Below are positions 46,455 to 55,954 of a stretch of DNA of 64,000 bases, in pieces. Made by a program: the position numbers and the translations under genes. Source of the DNA: Nitrobacter winogradskyi Nb-255. Lineage in GTDB: Bacteria; Pseudomonadota; Alphaproteobacteria; Rhizobiales; Xanthobacteraceae. Each line of letters starts with the position of its first letter. Position 1 is the first letter of the stretch. The stretch spans positions 1,020,001-1,084,000 of the forward strand of contig NC_007406.1 of NCBI RefSeq assembly GCF_000012725.1, in the 5' to 3' direction. Under the pieces are notes generated by a model that worked only from the letters and a program-made list of their open reading frames with translations, was not told where the DNA came from and searched no databases.

Positions 46455-47620
46455 GTCACTACCCCCATGTTGCGGCGTGATCGCCGGTGTCGAACATACG
46501 CTTGCGGAAGAATACTGATTCGGAATGGTCAATCGTGATACGAACGCCGTGGCCTGGAGCCATCACCGCGTGACGACTCTGGCGGAAACTATCGGCTGAT
46601 CTCGTCGGACGCGCCGTGCATGTTAAGTCGATACATTCGCGTGCATCTTTTCGAAGCCGCTTGGTCGAGAAAGAGCTGATCGAGAAAGAAGATCTGATCG
46701 AGAGAGAAAGACACGTCGTTGCAGCTGGAGCATGATCCCGACACGAAGGGCCGCGCCAGCGCAAAGTGGAAACCGGTCTCGGAAAAAGATCATGCTCGAT
46801 CAAAAATCGATGTAGAGTCTGACTTCAACGCAATGAACCCGACTCTATTGCCAGTCATGGTAGAGAAGTTTGCGCGCGACTACCGATGTCGTCAACAAGG
46901 TTCAGAGAACGATGAGTTGATTATCCGGGGGCCTTCCGCTCCGGCAGAGTCGGAAGCGTGGCTCTATGATTTTGATCTGACGCGTTTTCTTCACTGTGAA
47001 CCGGTATCCACTTCACTCGAAAACGGTCTGCAGCTTGCTGTCTGTTTGATGAACGCTGAGTTAAGCCAATCCAGCGAACTCAAATTCGAATGTCTGCGTG
47101 TTTTAGAATCGCTCGATAAATCATCGACGTGGCGTGCACGGACGGACGATGAGGACGCCTTGTTTTTTGCGATTGTTTTCTGCGAGCGGTTGGTTCCGCG
47201 CGATGACGCGTTTCCCTCACGCGAACCGGTGTCCATCCCCGGGTCAAGCCCGAGGACATGCTTCGCTCGAAAACGCTATGACGTTCGAGACGAATGCAAG
47301 CTGGCATTGATGCAATGCTGGCGTGGCTGCTTCGGCGACGCGGTGTTCCGGAGCCCTTCGATGACAGCCGGATGGTCGACATCCGGGCTGCTGGAGGATT
47401 GTCCGGTCAATGCAAAAAGGAAGGGCTGAACGCGTTCTTCGGAAGCGCCGGCAGAACCGCTGGATTCAGGCGAGAGGTTGCGTTGCCCGAACGCGCTAGG
47501 CATTCGGGCAATGCGGGGCGCCGCATTCCGTTGAGGCTGATTGTCGAAGATCATCCGCGCTTAGCGAAACGCCGGGGCGCGCTTCAGGCGGAGTGTCCGT
47601 TCAGCGGAGGAGTAGGTGAG
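46455..47620. repeat. 1.2-kb stretch of repeat fragments without supported genes
   Basis: It contains several dispersed modules. At about 46729-46799 there is GAGCATGATCCCGACACGAA to AAGTGGAAACCGGTCTCGGA and a GATCATGCTC end. At 46980-47028 there is GACGCGTTTTCTTCACTGTG to CACTTCACTCGAAAACGG. At 47205-47282 there is GCGTTTCCCTCACGCGAACC to GCTTCGCTCGAAAACGCTAT. A 236-codon open frame across it (46719-47429) is composed of these modules and is not considered a gene. Confidence 0.6.
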
Positions 47621-47851
47621 TTACAGTTGCTCTGCGACCTGGGTCAGCAGCTTCTTGGCTTCGTCACGGGCCAGCTTTTCATACTGGAGAAAATTGGTCC
47701 TATCACCCTTGTCGAGAAGAACCTCGAGGTGCACGGTCTGTCTGATGTCGGTTTCCTTATCCACGACCTCGATCAACAGTCTGCCCCACAGCTTCCCGAA
47801 AGGTGCGTGATCGTCGAGGGCAAACTTCGTTTCGTCCAGCTTGATCGGCAT
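47621..47851 (-). CDS. Small conserved hypothetical protein
   Basis: A 76-residue soluble protein, MPIKLDETKFALDDHAPFGK to ARDEAKKLLTQVAEQL. It alternates predicted strand (LWGRLLIEVVDKETDIRQTV) and helix. The frame is open upstream to 48079, but that part is repeat sequence, so the ATG at 47851 preceded by GAGGACTGG is chosen. Function unknown. Confidence 0.5.
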   Translation of the reverse strand: MPIKLDETKFALDDHAPFGKLWGRLLIEVVDKETDIRQTVHLEVLLDKGDRTNFLQYEKLARDEAKKLLTQVAEQL

Positions 47852-48015
47852 TCCAGTCCTCATTTTGCTTCGAAAATTGGTCTCGGGTGACCCTCCGAAT
47901 AGCTCGGTATCGTGCTGTGATGCAACTGGCGAATCCGGTTGCGAGGATTGTTTGAATATGCAATGGGCAGGATAATTGACCCGACGTCGTTTCGCGGTGT
48001 AACTCGCGGTGGCTT

Positions 48016-48240
48016 TATAGTGTTTTCGAGCGAGGCATGTCGTCGGGCTTGAGCCCCAAGGACGGGTGCCGGTTCGCATGAAGAAGACGCGTCAAATCAA
48101 GATCATATAGCGTTTTCGAGCGAAGCATGTCCTTCGGGCTTGAGCCCCCAGGATGGATGCCCCGGTTGGCGTGAAGAAACGCGTCAGAACAACAATCTGG
48201 AGCTTCGCTCCTAATTCTGTCAGAAGCGAAGCTCCAGGAG
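48016..48240 (+). repeat. Two tandem dispersed repeats, copies 9a and 9b
   Basis: TATAGTGTTTTCGAGCGAGG (48016) and TATAGCGTTTTCGAGCGAAG (48107) start two consecutive copies. Both carry the longer ATGTCnTCGGGCTTGAGCCCC insert before the GTTCGCATGAAGAAG block. The second ends in the hairpin GGAGCTTCGCTCCTAATTCT / AGAAGCGAAGCTCC directly before msrA. Confidence 0.8.
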
Positions 48241-48250
48241 AGAGGTGGGT

Positions 48251-48790
48251 ATGACGGTTTCTACGGAACGTGCGGTTCTTGCCGGCGGTTGCTTCTGGGG
48301 TATGCAGGCTCTGTTGCGCCGGTATCCCGGCGTGATCTCCACCCGGGTCGGCTACACCGGCGGCGACGTGCCGGACGCCACGTACCGCAATCACGGCGAT
48401 CATGCCGAGGCCATCGAAGTCAATTTCGATCCGACGGTGACCAGCTATCGGCAGCTGCTGGAGTTCTTTTTCCAGATTCATGATCCGACCACGGAGGACC
48501 GTCAGGGTTACGATCAGGGCCTAAGCTACCGGTCGGCGATCTTCTACACGAACGAGGAGCAGAAGCGGATCGCGGAGGAAACCATCGCCGAGATCGACGC
48601 GTCCGGTCTTTGGCCCGGCTATGTCGTCACCGATGTCGAGCCGGCCGGACCATTCTGGGAGGCCGAGCCCGAGCATCAGGATTACCTGGAGCGGGTTCCG
48701 AACGGTTACACCTGCCATTTCGTCCGGCCGAACTGGAAGCTGCCACGCAAGCAGGACGCCGGTCAGACGGCGGCCGGCGGGGATCGCTGA
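48251..48790 (+). CDS. msrA: Peptide methionine sulfoxide reductase A
   Basis: A 179-residue MsrA, which reduces methionine-S-sulfoxide in proteins. The catalytic motif GGCFWGMQ has the nucleophilic Cys near residue 13; [20 protein letters not shown] and [20 protein letters not shown] are typical. No obvious resolving Cys motif is present besides YTCHF. The ATG at 48251 follows AGGAGAGAGG, part of which lies in the repeat hairpin end; a GTG at 48245 is less likely. Confidence 0.93.
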   Translation: MTVSTERAVLAGGCFWGMQALLRRYPGVISTRVGYTGGDVPDATYRNHGDHAEAIEVNFDPTVTSYRQLLEFFFQIHDPTTEDRQGYDQGLSYRSAIFYTNEEQKRIAEETIAEIDASGLWPGYVVTDVEPAGPFWEAEPEHQDYLERVPNGYTCHFVRPNWKLPRKQDAGQTAAGGDR

Positions 48791-48820
48791 AGGCGTTGGA
48801 ACCGCCGATTTGCGGGCCTA

Positions 48821-49672
48821 GGCCGGATCGACATTCAGGATTCCCAGGCGGTCTGATCGCTGATTCATAGGGTTCCGTGATTCTGACACGGAGCTGCACG
48901 ATGGGGATCAAGCGGTATGAGCTGAGCGATCATCAGTGGGCGAAGATTGCACCGTTGCTGCCAGGCAAGGCCTCTGATCCGGGACGGACGGGATCGGATA
49001 ATCGGTTGTTTGTGAACGGCTGCCTGTGGGTGCTGCGATCCGGCGCGCACTGGTGTGACCTGCCGGAGCGCTATGGCCGCTGGAAGACGGTGCATCGGCG
49101 GTTCAGCAGGTGGTGCCATGCTGGTGTGTGGGAACGGGTGTTCTCCACCCTGACAGCCGATCGCGACAACCAGTATCTGATGCTCGACTCAACCATCGTT
49201 CGAGCCCATCAGCAGGCGGCTACCGGAAAAGGGGGGCCAAGGATCAGGCGCTGGGGCGTTCCCGAGGTGGACTGACCACCAAGGTCCACATGCTCGCCGA
49301 TGCGCTGGGCCGACCCTTGCGTTTCATCGTCACCGCCGGGCAGGTCGGAGACATCACACAAGCCCCCGCGCTGCTCGAAGCCCAGGCCGGGGACGCCGTG
49401 CTGGCCGACAAGGCTTATGACAGCAACGCCTTGCGTGCACTCATCGCCGGCATGGGCGCCGAAGCGGTGATCCCCTCAAACAGGACGCGCAAAATCATCA
49501 TCCCGCATGACGCCGGTCTCTACAAGCACCGCAACCGCATCGAGCGCTGCTTCAACCGTCTCAAGCACTTCCGCCGTTTCGCCACCCGCTACGACAGGCG
49601 CACCGTTCACTTCACGGGCTTCGTTCACCTGGCCGCAGCCCTGATCTGGCTGCCGTGAATGTCGATCCGGCC
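48821..49672 (+). mobile_element. IS5-family (IS427-like) insertion sequence
   Basis: An 852-base element with terminal inverted repeats GGCCGGATCGACATTCAGG and, from the right, GGCCGGATCGACATTCACGG. It is flanked by TA on both sides (48819-48820, 49673-49674). It encodes one transposase in two overlapping frames. Its right flank is the start of a dispersed repeat (TAGAGCATGATCC). Confidence 0.9.
48901..49658 (+). CDS. IS5-type transposase made by frameshifting
   Basis: orfA starts MGIKRYELSDHQWAKIAPLL and contains the first catalytic Asp (YLMLDSTIVRAHQQ). orfB continues AKDQALGRSRGGLTTKVHML, DAVLADKAYDSNALR and HRNRIERCFNRLKHFRRFAT, with the second Asp and the Glu. The frames join at GGAAAAGGGGGG (about 49226-49237) by a -1 shift, giving about 252 residues. 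The element looks complete. Confidence 0.88.
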
Positions 49673-49674
49673 TA

Positions 49675-49777
49675 GAGCATGATCCGATCACGTTGAATCG
49701 GACCATGCTCTCAAAATGGTTGTCTGGTCGCATTTTCGTGCGGCGAATCGGTATCCACTTCGCCGGAAAATGCTCTA
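49675..49777. repeat. Dispersed repeat between the IS5 element and mobA
   Basis: GAGCATGATCCGATCACGTT pairs with its inverted continuation AATCGGACCATGCTC. GGTATCCACTTCGCCGGAAA and ATGCTC follow. The mobA stop codon lies in its last bases. Confidence 0.65.
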
Positions 49778-50431
49778 AGCGCCGTCGTTGTCCTGCGCCA
49801 CCAGCCGTTCGGCTTCGGCGAGATCGTCGGTGGTGTTGATGTTGAAGAACGGATCGAACGGCGCGGTCGGCCATGAAACCGCGGCAAGCCGGTAGCGCGC
49901 GGTCCAGCGATCGACCTTTCTCAGGCCTTCGGTGGTCAGCGCCCGGCGCAGTTCGTCGCGCAGCCTCACATTCCACAGCCCGATCACGGGATGCGTCCTC
50001 CCGCCCGAAACAGCGACCGCAAGCTCGGCATCCTGCTGGTCACGCACCTCATGCAGCCGGGCCGCCAGATCGCGCGGCAGGAAAGGGCAATCGCCCGGAG
50101 CGCTTACGATCCATTGGATGCCTGATCGCTGCTCCGCTACCCAGTCGAGAGCAGCGAGGATTCCGGCGAGCGGCCCGGGAAAATCCGCCACGCTATCGGC
50201 GACCACGGGCAGGCCGAACCCTGAGAAGCGCGCCGGATCGCCGTTGGCGTTGAGGATGAGGCCGCTGCATTGGGATGCCAGTCGCGCGATCACGCGGTTC
50301 AGGATCGTCTGCCCGCCGATTTCGCGCATCGGCTTGTCGCCGCCCCCGATGCGCCGCGCAAGCCCGCCGGCGAGAATGACGGCGGGAGTTGGCGGATAAT
50401 CCGGAGGAGAGGCTGCGTCGGTGCTGTTCAT
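49775..50431 (-). CDS. mobA: Molybdenum cofactor guanylyltransferase
   Basis: A 218-residue cytosolic enzyme that joins GMP to molybdopterin, forming the bis-MGD cofactor needed by DMSO-reductase-family enzymes such as nitrite oxidoreductase. The GTP-binding start [19 protein letters not shown], the Mg site APGDCPFLP, and [17 protein letters not shown] and [10 protein letters not shown] are all typical MobA. A TusA-like gene is divergent, 129 bases away. It lies 7 kb from nxrB. Confidence 0.92.
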   Translation of the reverse strand: MNSTDAASPPDYPPTPAVILAGGLARRIGGGDKPMREIGGQTILNRVIARLASQCSGLILNANGDPARFSGFGLPVVADSVADFPGPLAGILAALDWVAEQRSGIQWIVSAPGDCPFLPRDLAARLHEVRDQQDAELAVAVSGGRTHPVIGLWNVRLRDELRRALTTEGLRKVDRWTARYRLAAVSWPTAPFDPFFNINTTDDLAEAERLVAQDNDGA

Positions 50432-50560
50432 GGGGCGTCCGGTTGCCCATCAAAATAGGACGTGATCGGCCGGAACAACATCCCCCGAAGCCGGTGCTGA
50501 TTGGAGGCAATGTAAGCGGGTCCCGTCGTCCACCGGTTGACGGTCTCATCGGGATTCGCC

Positions 50561-50866
50561 ATGTTTGTCCCCATGCTGATATCGAAACTCGATCTGACCG
50601 GGCTGAAGTGCCCGATGCCAGCGCTCAAGACCCGCAAGGCCTTGAAATCGTTGACGCCTGGCGAGCGGCTTGAGGTGCATTGCACCGACCCGCTCTCAGT
50701 GATCGATATTCCGAACCTGATCCGGGAGACCGGCGATTCCGTGGAAATCACCGAACGCGCGGAGCGACGGATCGTTTTCCTCATCAAAAAAGCGGGAGCG
50801 CCCTCGTCGTTCGAGGACCGCTTCGGTTCGTTGTCGCTGCGGTCCTTGTGCCCTTACACCAAGTGA
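50561..50866 (+). CDS. TusA-family sulfur carrier
   Basis: A 101-residue member of the TusA/SirA family. The conserved CPxP motif is intact in DLTGLKCPMPALKTRKAL, with EVHCTDPLSVIDIPNLIRET after it. Such proteins carry persulfide sulfur for tRNA modification, molybdenum cofactor maturation or sulfur oxidation. Its position divergent from mobA favours a cofactor role, but this is inference. ATG 50561 is chosen; 50537 and 50573 are also in frame. The C-terminal 20 residues extend beyond the usual fold. Confidence 0.8.
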   Translation: MFVPMLISKLDLTGLKCPMPALKTRKALKSLTPGERLEVHCTDPLSVIDIPNLIRETGDSVEITERAERRIVFLIKKAGAPSSFEDRFGSLSLRSLCPYTK

Positions 50867-50931
50867 TTGCCGGCCGTTTGGCGGTCGCGTCCACGATGGA
50901 TGCGTCTGATTCAACGCAGTTAAGCAGACTC

Positions 50932-51035
50932 TATAGCGTTTTCGAGCGAAGTGGAAACCGGTTCGCGTGAAGAAAACGCGTCAGAACAACAATCTAGAGC
51001 TTCGCTTCTGATTCAATCAGAAGCGATAATGCTCT
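50932..51035 (+). repeat. Dispersed repeat, near-consensus copy
   Basis: The modules are in full order: TATAGCGTTTTCGAGCGAAG, TGGAAACCGGTTCGCGTGAA, GAAAACGCGTCAGAACAACA, ATCTAGAGC, and the hairpin GCTTCTGATTCAATCAGAAG. The IS630 copy B is inserted at the TA that follows. Confidence 0.85.
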
Positions 51036-51036
51036 A

Positions 51037-52081
51037 GAGCCATTTTGGATTGAGATTACGCATAACCGGCGTGATTGAAGAAGTTGATGCATTGGTCTGG
51101 AGAGAAGAGATCGAGGATAGAACCGATCCTGTTCCAGAGTGCGGGGATCGATCGCTCGGCGGCCTTTCGCAGATGGGCCTTGAGCTTTGCGAACGCCATC
51201 TCGATCGGGTTGAGGTCGGGCGAGTACGGCGGCAGATAGCGCAACTGCGCGCCAGCGGCCTCGATGATTTGTCGAACATCGTCGTTCTTGTGGGCGGGCA
51301 GATTGTCCATCACCACGATGTCGCCTGGCTTCAGGGTCGGGACCAGGCATCGTTGCAGGTAGACGCGAAAGATCTCGCCATTCATCGGCTCGTTGATGAC
51401 AAAGGGAGCGGTGATAGCGTCGTGGCGCAGTGCCGCGACGAAGGTGGTGATCTTCCAGTGACCGTGTGGAATCTTGCCGACCAGGCGTTGGCCACGGCGG
51501 CAGCGGCCACGCAATCGCGCCATGTTGGTCGAGGTGCCGGTCTCATCGATGAAGACGAGGCGGGCTGGATCAAGCAGCCCTTGTTGCGCTTTCCAGACCT
51601 CGCGGGCCATCGCCACGTCGGGCCGATCCTGCTCGGTCGCGTAAACGCTTTTTTTTGAAGCTGATGCCGCGCCGGTCGTAGAAGCTCCACACCGTTGCCA
51701 CGCTGACCGTAATGCCGCGCTCGCGCAGCAGGACCCGGACTTCTTCAAGCGTGATATCCGACTGTGCCCCAATCAGGTCGAGCAGCCACGCGGCATGCGG
51801 CTCAAGAACCGCGCGACGATGACCGCGAAGGCCGCTCGGCGCCGTTCGTCCGTCAAGCCGCCACTGACGGACCCATTTGATCGCGCTGCTGGCACTCACC
51901 GAAAAAACCTTGGCCGCCGAGGTTGCCGAAAGCCCGCCCGCAACCGCACCAATCACCCGCTCGCGCAAATCAGACGAATAGGCCCGTGTCATCGCTGCCT
52001 CCGAATCAAGACAGCCAAACCCTGGCCCAGAAAAACCCCTCCGTGAATCCTCAAACGAGTCAGATCAACCCAAAAAGACTC
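51037..52081 (-). mobile_element. IS630-family insertion sequence, copy B
   Basis: A 1045-base element in the opposite orientation to copy A (27595-28639), with the same ends, flanked by TA at 51035-51036 and 52082-52083. Its translated products are identical to those of copy A over the full length. The right end sits in the hemE stop codon. Confidence 0.93.
51056..51992 (-). CDS. IS630-type transposase made by frameshifting, copy B
   Basis: orfA (51992 to 51570) and orfB (ending 51056) are identical in sequence to the copy at 27684-28620. They share the same eight-A frameshift site and the DDE residues in [16 protein letters not shown] and [10 protein letters not shown]. Identity of both frames argues for recent transposition and intact function. 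Confidence 0.9.
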
Positions 52082-53133
52082 TAGTTGCGTATGCCGTTAC
52101 CGCGCACGCGCCGGATCATCTGTTCGACGTGCGGGATCGGCGTTTCCGGTTGAATGCCGTGGCCGAGATTGAAGATCAGCCGGCCGCCCGCGAAATTCGT
52201 CAGCACGTCATCGACCGCGCGGTTGAGCGCCGCGCCACCGGCGATCAGCGCCAGCGGATCGAGATTGCCCTGCACGGCCACGCGATTTTGCACCTTGTCC
52301 CGGATAAGGAACGGTTCCGCGGCCCAGTCGATACTGACGGCGTCGACGCCGGTCGCCTCGATATAGGACGGCAGCAGGGCTCCCGCGCCGCGGGGAAAAC
52401 CGATGATCTTTGCGTCCGGAACCTGCCTGCGCACGCCTGCGACGATGCGTTTGGTGGGTTCGATCGACCACTGCGCGAACTCGCGCGGCGGCAACACCCC
52501 CGCCCAGGTGTCGAAGATTTGCAGCGCATCGGCGCCTGCCTTGAGCTGGCCGAGCAGATAGCGGATCGAGTTGTCGACGATGGCGTCGATGACCTTCGCG
52601 AAGGCGTCGGGGTGGCGATAGGCCATCATCCGCGCCGGCGCCTGATCGGGCGTGCCTTGTCCGGCAACCATGTAGGTGGCGACTGTCCATGGCGCGCCGC
52701 AGAATCCGATCAGAGCTGTTTTTGGGTCGAGTTCGCTCTTGACGCGGCGCAGCGCCTCGAACACCGGCTCAAGCTTCGTCATGTCGGCCTCGCTTGAAAG
52801 CGCGGCTATCTTGTCCGGCGTATCCAGCGGATCGAGGCGCGGACCTTCGCCCGCCTCGAAGCGCACCGAACGTCCGAGAGCGTAGGGAATGACGAGAATG
52901 TCGGAGAAGATGATCGCGGCGTCGAACCCGAAGCGGCGGATCGGCTGCAATGTCACCTCGGCGGCGAATTCCGGCGTGAAGCAGAGGTCGAGAAAGCCGC
53001 CGGCTTTCGCGCGCAACTCGCGATATTCCGGCAGATAGCGGCCCGCCTGCCGCATCATCCAGATCGGCGGCACGGCCTGGCGACGGCCTGATAGCACCTC
53101 GAGAAATGGCTTGTTCGTCGGATCCTGGACCAA
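52081..53133 (-). CDS. hemE: Uroporphyrinogen decarboxylase
   Basis: A 350-residue cytosolic enzyme converting uroporphyrinogen III to coproporphyrinogen III in haem synthesis. Signatures are [20 protein letters not shown] near the start, [26 protein letters not shown] and [18 protein letters not shown] near the end. It ends GIRN; the TAG stop overlaps the TA target of IS630 copy B, but the stop is preserved. No neighbouring haem gene is in the window. Confidence 0.95.
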   Translation of the reverse strand: MVQDPTNKPFLEVLSGRRQAVPPIWMMRQAGRYLPEYRELRAKAGGFLDLCFTPEFAAEVTLQPIRRFGFDAAIIFSDILVIPYALGRSVRFEAGEGPRLDPLDTPDKIAALSSEADMTKLEPVFEALRRVKSELDPKTALIGFCGAPWTVATYMVAGQGTPDQAPARMMAYRHPDAFAKVIDAIVDNSIRYLLGQLKAGADALQIFDTWAGVLPPREFAQWSIEPTKRIVAGVRRQVPDAKIIGFPRGAGALLPSYIEATGVDAVSIDWAAEPFLIRDKVQNRVAVQGNLDPLALIAGGAALNRAVDDVLTNFAGGRLIFNLGHGIQPETPIPHVEQMIRRVRGNGIRN

Positions 53134-53245
53134 GGCGTATTCCGTAATGGCTGTGGGTTCTCACGGTCTGATACACGACCGGCAGGGTCTTGGCCACGGC
53201 ATCGGCATCTCTTGCCGGCCGTTCAGCGTGAAGGAGCCGCAAACC

Positions 53246-53299
53246 AGAGCATTTCGCTTCTGATTGAATCAGAAGCGAAGCTCTGGATTGTTGTTCTAG
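53246..53299. repeat. Dispersed repeat tail (hairpin)
   Basis: AGAGCATTTCGCTTCTGATT and GAATCAGAAGCGAAGCTCT form a hairpin, then GGATTGTTGTTCTAG. It is the inverted tail module, lying between hemE and wrbA and supplying the wrbA stop codon. Confidence 0.7.
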
Positions 53300-53895
53300 C
53301 CATGCAGCTTCGCCGCCGTCTCGGCGATCATCCTGCCCTGATAGCGCGCGCCCGCGAGTTCGTTCTCGCTCGGTGGGCGGCTGCCGTCGCCGTCGGCGAT
53401 GGTGGTCGCGCCATAGGGCGCGCCGCCGGTAACCTCCTTGACGCCCATCTGCCCGGCGAAGCCGTAGTTCAGGCCCACGATGGTCATGCCGAAGTGCAGA
53501 AGGTTGGTGATGATCGAGAACAGCGTGGTTTCCTGGCCGCCATGCTGGGTCGCGCTCGATGAGAATGCGCCGCCGACCTTGCCGTGCAAGGCTCCCCTGG
53601 CCCACAGGCCGCCCGCCTGATCGAGGAAGCTCGCCATCTGCGACGACATCCGTCCGAACCGCGTGCCGGTGCCGACGACGATCGCGTCATAGTCGGCGAG
53701 GTCGTCGACTTTCGCCAGCGGCGCGGCCTGATCGAGCTTGAAATATTTTGCCTTCGCAACCGCTTCGGGCACGAGTTCGGGCACCCGCTTGACGTCGACC
53801 GTGGCTCCGGCTTGCCGGGCGCCGTCCGCGACGGCGTTCGCCATCGCCTCGATATGCCCGTAGGCGGAATAATAGAGAACGAGAACCTTTGCCAT
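53296..53895 (-). CDS. wrbA: NAD(P)H:quinone oxidoreductase, WrbA type
   Basis: A 199-residue flavodoxin-fold enzyme that reduces quinones by two electrons, protecting against redox cycling. The FMN loop is [58 protein letters not shown] and [20 protein letters not shown] are WrbA signatures. The ATG at 53895 matches the family N-terminus. The pirin-like gene lies immediately upstream on the same strand (74 bases), so they are probably co-transcribed. Confidence 0.95.
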   Translation of the reverse strand: MAKVLVLYYSAYGHIEAMANAVADGARQAGATVDVKRVPELVPEAVAKAKYFKLDQAAPLAKVDDLADYDAIVVGTGTRFGRMSSQMASFLDQAGGLWARGALHGKVGGAFSSSATQHGGQETTLFSIITNLLHFGMTIVGLNYGFAGQMGVKEVTGGAPYGATTIADGDGSRPPSENELAGARYQGRMIAETAAKLHG

Positions 53896-53969
53896 TTTGG
53901 CCTCCGCGTTTGAGGGAAGATGCGCGGCGGCCAGGCCGCGCATCGCTTTCGCCGTGTCGGGTGGACGGC

Positions 53970-54668
53970 TTACGCCGCGTCGACCAGCACCACTTCGGAA
54001 TCCTCCAGCGCGGTGATGCTCACCGTCGCCTCGTCACGGATGGCCGCGCCGTCGCGGGCGTTGACGCGCACGCCGTTGACTTCGACCGCGCCCACGGCGG
54101 GGACGAGGTACAGATTCCGCGTCTTGCCCGCCGCGTAGCTTGCGCTCTCGCCGGCTTTCAGCGTCGTGGCGAGCACGCGCGCATCGGCGCGGATCGGCAG
54201 CGCGTCGCTATCGGCCTTGAATCCGCTGGCGAGGGTGACCAGCCTGCCCGAGCGATCGCCTTTCGGGAAAGGCTTTGCGCCCCAGGCGGGTTCGCCGCCA
54301 TCCTTCGTGGGCTCGATCCAGATCTGGAACAGCGTGGTTTTCACCGGCTCCAGATTGTATTCGGAATGCCGCACACCGGAGCCCGCACTCATCACCTGCA
54401 CGTCGCCTGCTTCGGTGCGGCCTTTGTTGCCCATGCTGTCCTGATGGGTGATCGCGCCTTCGCGAACGTAAGTGATGATCTCCATGTTGGCGTGGGGGTG
54501 GGGCGGAAATCCGCTGTTCGGCGCGATCTCGTCGTCGTTCCAGACGCGCAGGCTGCCATGTCCCACATTGCCGGGGTCGTAGTAGCTGGCGAACGAGAAG
54601 TGATGTTTTGCTTTCAGCCAGCCGTGATCAGCGCCACCGAGTTTATTGAAGGGTCTGAGTTCGATCAT
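53970..54668 (-). CDS. Pirin family protein
   Basis: A 232-residue bicupin. The metal ligands of the N-terminal cupin are in [14 protein letters not shown] and GVRHSEYN. The family start is [20 protein letters not shown] and it ends [11 protein letters not shown]. Some pirins have quercetinase activity; others are redox sensors. It lies between wrbA (same strand) and a divergent LysR regulator, a common arrangement. ATG 54668 is chosen from the conserved MIELRP start. Confidence 0.92.
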   Translation of the reverse strand: MIELRPFNKLGGADHGWLKAKHHFSFASYYDPGNVGHGSLRVWNDDEIAPNSGFPPHPHANMEIITYVREGAITHQDSMGNKGRTEAGDVQVMSAGSGVRHSEYNLEPVKTTLFQIWIEPTKDGGEPAWGAKPFPKGDRSGRLVTLASGFKADSDALPIRADARVLATTLKAGESASYAAGKTRNLYLVPAVGAVEVNGVRVNARDGAAIRDEATVSITALEDSEVVLVDAA

Positions 54669-54777
54669 GACCTGTCCTTTCCGATTGTCCGTATGCCGTC
54701 GCGGCTGCCGGCTCGATTGGCGTTCGGCCGCCGGTTGCGGTTGACGGATGGATATGTCTTTCGAGTATGTGTATAAA

Positions 54778-54805
54778 TAGAAACTATCGAAACGCATTGT
54801 TTCTA
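54778..54805. promoter_or_regulatory. Candidate LysR operator between pirin and the lysR-type gene
   Basis: TAGAAAC and GTTTCTA form a perfect seven-base inverted repeat separated by 14 bases. The site is in the 162-base divergent intergenic region, 26 bases before the regulator start. Its spacing is typical of LysR-type sites. Confidence 0.5.
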
Positions 54806-54830
54806 AATATTACCAATTGCGGGACAGGGA

Positions 54831-55745
54831 ATGGCGAAGCTTCCGGATTTCGAGGCGCTGGCGATCTTCGCCAAGGTTGTCGAGCTGCGCTCCTTCGCCG
54901 GCGCGGCGGCTGATCTGGGCCTGTCGAAAGCAACGGTTTCCAAAGCCGTCAGCCGGCTAGAGGACCGGCTCGGCGCCCGTCTCTTCAACAGAACATCGCG
55001 CCGCCTGGCGCTGACGGATGCGGGCAAGAACCTGTCGGAACGCGCCGCGCGTCTGCTCGCGGACGGCGAGGCGGCCGAGAACGAGGCGCTGGCGCGATCG
55101 ACGGTGCCGCGCGGCCTGGTGCGGCTTGCGGTTCCCATGACGTTCGGTGTCAACGTGATCGCGCCGCTACTGCCCGGCTTCCTCGCGATGTATCCCGAGG
55201 TGTCGGTGGATCTTCATTTCAGCGACGCGATGGTCGATCTGATCGGCGAGGGGTTTGACGTAGGCGTGCGGATTGCCAGCCTGCCGGATTCGTCATTGCT
55301 GGCGCGGCGGCTCTGCCCGATGCCGCGTCATACCGTTGCGTCGCCGGCCTATCTCAAGGCGCACGGCAGGCCGACGCACCCGATGCATCTCGCCCAGCAC
55401 AGTTGCCTGGGCTACGCTTATCTGTCGACGCCGGGCGTATGGCGTTACGTCAATGCGCGCGGCGAACAGGCTGCCGTGCGGCCATCGGGCCGACTGCGCG
55501 TCAATAACGGCGAGGCGCTGCTGCCCGCCATCATCGCCGGACTTGGGATAGCGGACCTGCCGGAATTCATCATCGGCGACGCCATCGCCGCGAAACAGGT
55601 CGAGGTTCTCCTGAAGGGTTGGAAACAGGTGGAAGGCGCGGTTCATCTGGTGATGCCGCCGGGCGGACCGCGACCGGCGCGCATCGAGGTGCTGATCGAT
55701 TACCTCGCCCATCAACTCGCGCATCAAGGGCGGCGCGGAGGATGA
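54831..55745 (+). CDS. LysR-type transcriptional regulator
   Basis: A 304-residue regulator. The N-terminal helix-turn-helix (about 5-64) has LRSFAGAAADLGLSKATVSK and RLEDRLGARLFNRTSRRLAL. A periplasmic-binding-protein-like effector domain (about 90-295) follows, with GLVRLAVPMTFGVNVIAPLL. It is divergent from pirin-wrbA and probably controls them through the palindrome at 54778. GGGACAGGGA precedes the ATG. Such regulators near wrbA/pirin usually respond to electrophiles or quinones, though that is inference here. Confidence 0.93.
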   Translation: MAKLPDFEALAIFAKVVELRSFAGAAADLGLSKATVSKAVSRLEDRLGARLFNRTSRRLALTDAGKNLSERAARLLADGEAAENEALARSTVPRGLVRLAVPMTFGVNVIAPLLPGFLAMYPEVSVDLHFSDAMVDLIGEGFDVGVRIASLPDSSLLARRLCPMPRHTVASPAYLKAHGRPTHPMHLAQHSCLGYAYLSTPGVWRYVNARGEQAAVRPSGRLRVNNGEALLPAIIAGLGIADLPEFIIGDAIAAKQVEVLLKGWKQVEGAVHLVMPPGGPRPARIEVLIDYLAHQLAHQGRRGG

Positions 55746-55890
55746 GAGTTTCTTCGCGCGACATAGCGCAGCGTATGCGGGGTGCGGGTGGGACCGGACG
55801 AGGGGCGGGCCCGCCGCGAAAAGCCACACAAACCCTCATTGTATGGCCTGAAACGAACCTTGCTGCCGCCCCAATGGTTTGAGGAGGTGC

Positions 55891-55932
55891 CATAGCGTTT
55901 TCAAGCGAAGCATGTCCTCGGGCTTGACCCGA
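55891..55932 (+). repeat. Partial dispersed repeat
   Basis: CATAGCGTTTTCAAGCGAAG followed by CATGTCCTCGGGCTTGACCC. It has only the head and the GGGCTTGACCCGAG insert of the family. Confidence 0.7.
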
Positions 55933-55954
55933 GCGCATTGGGACGAGGTGGCAC

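Noticed and set aside
46719-47429. 236-codon plus-strand open frame
   Set aside because: It is composed of dispersed repeat modules and has no recognisable domain or ribosome site.
47294-47890. 198-codon plus-strand frame
   Set aside because: It starts in repeat sequence and runs antisense to the small gene at 47621-47851.
48821-49672. IS5 element considered as an inactivated pseudogene
   Set aside because: The two frames meet at a GAAAAGGGGGG slippery run, as in IS5 relatives that use programmed frameshifting, so the gene is probably functional.
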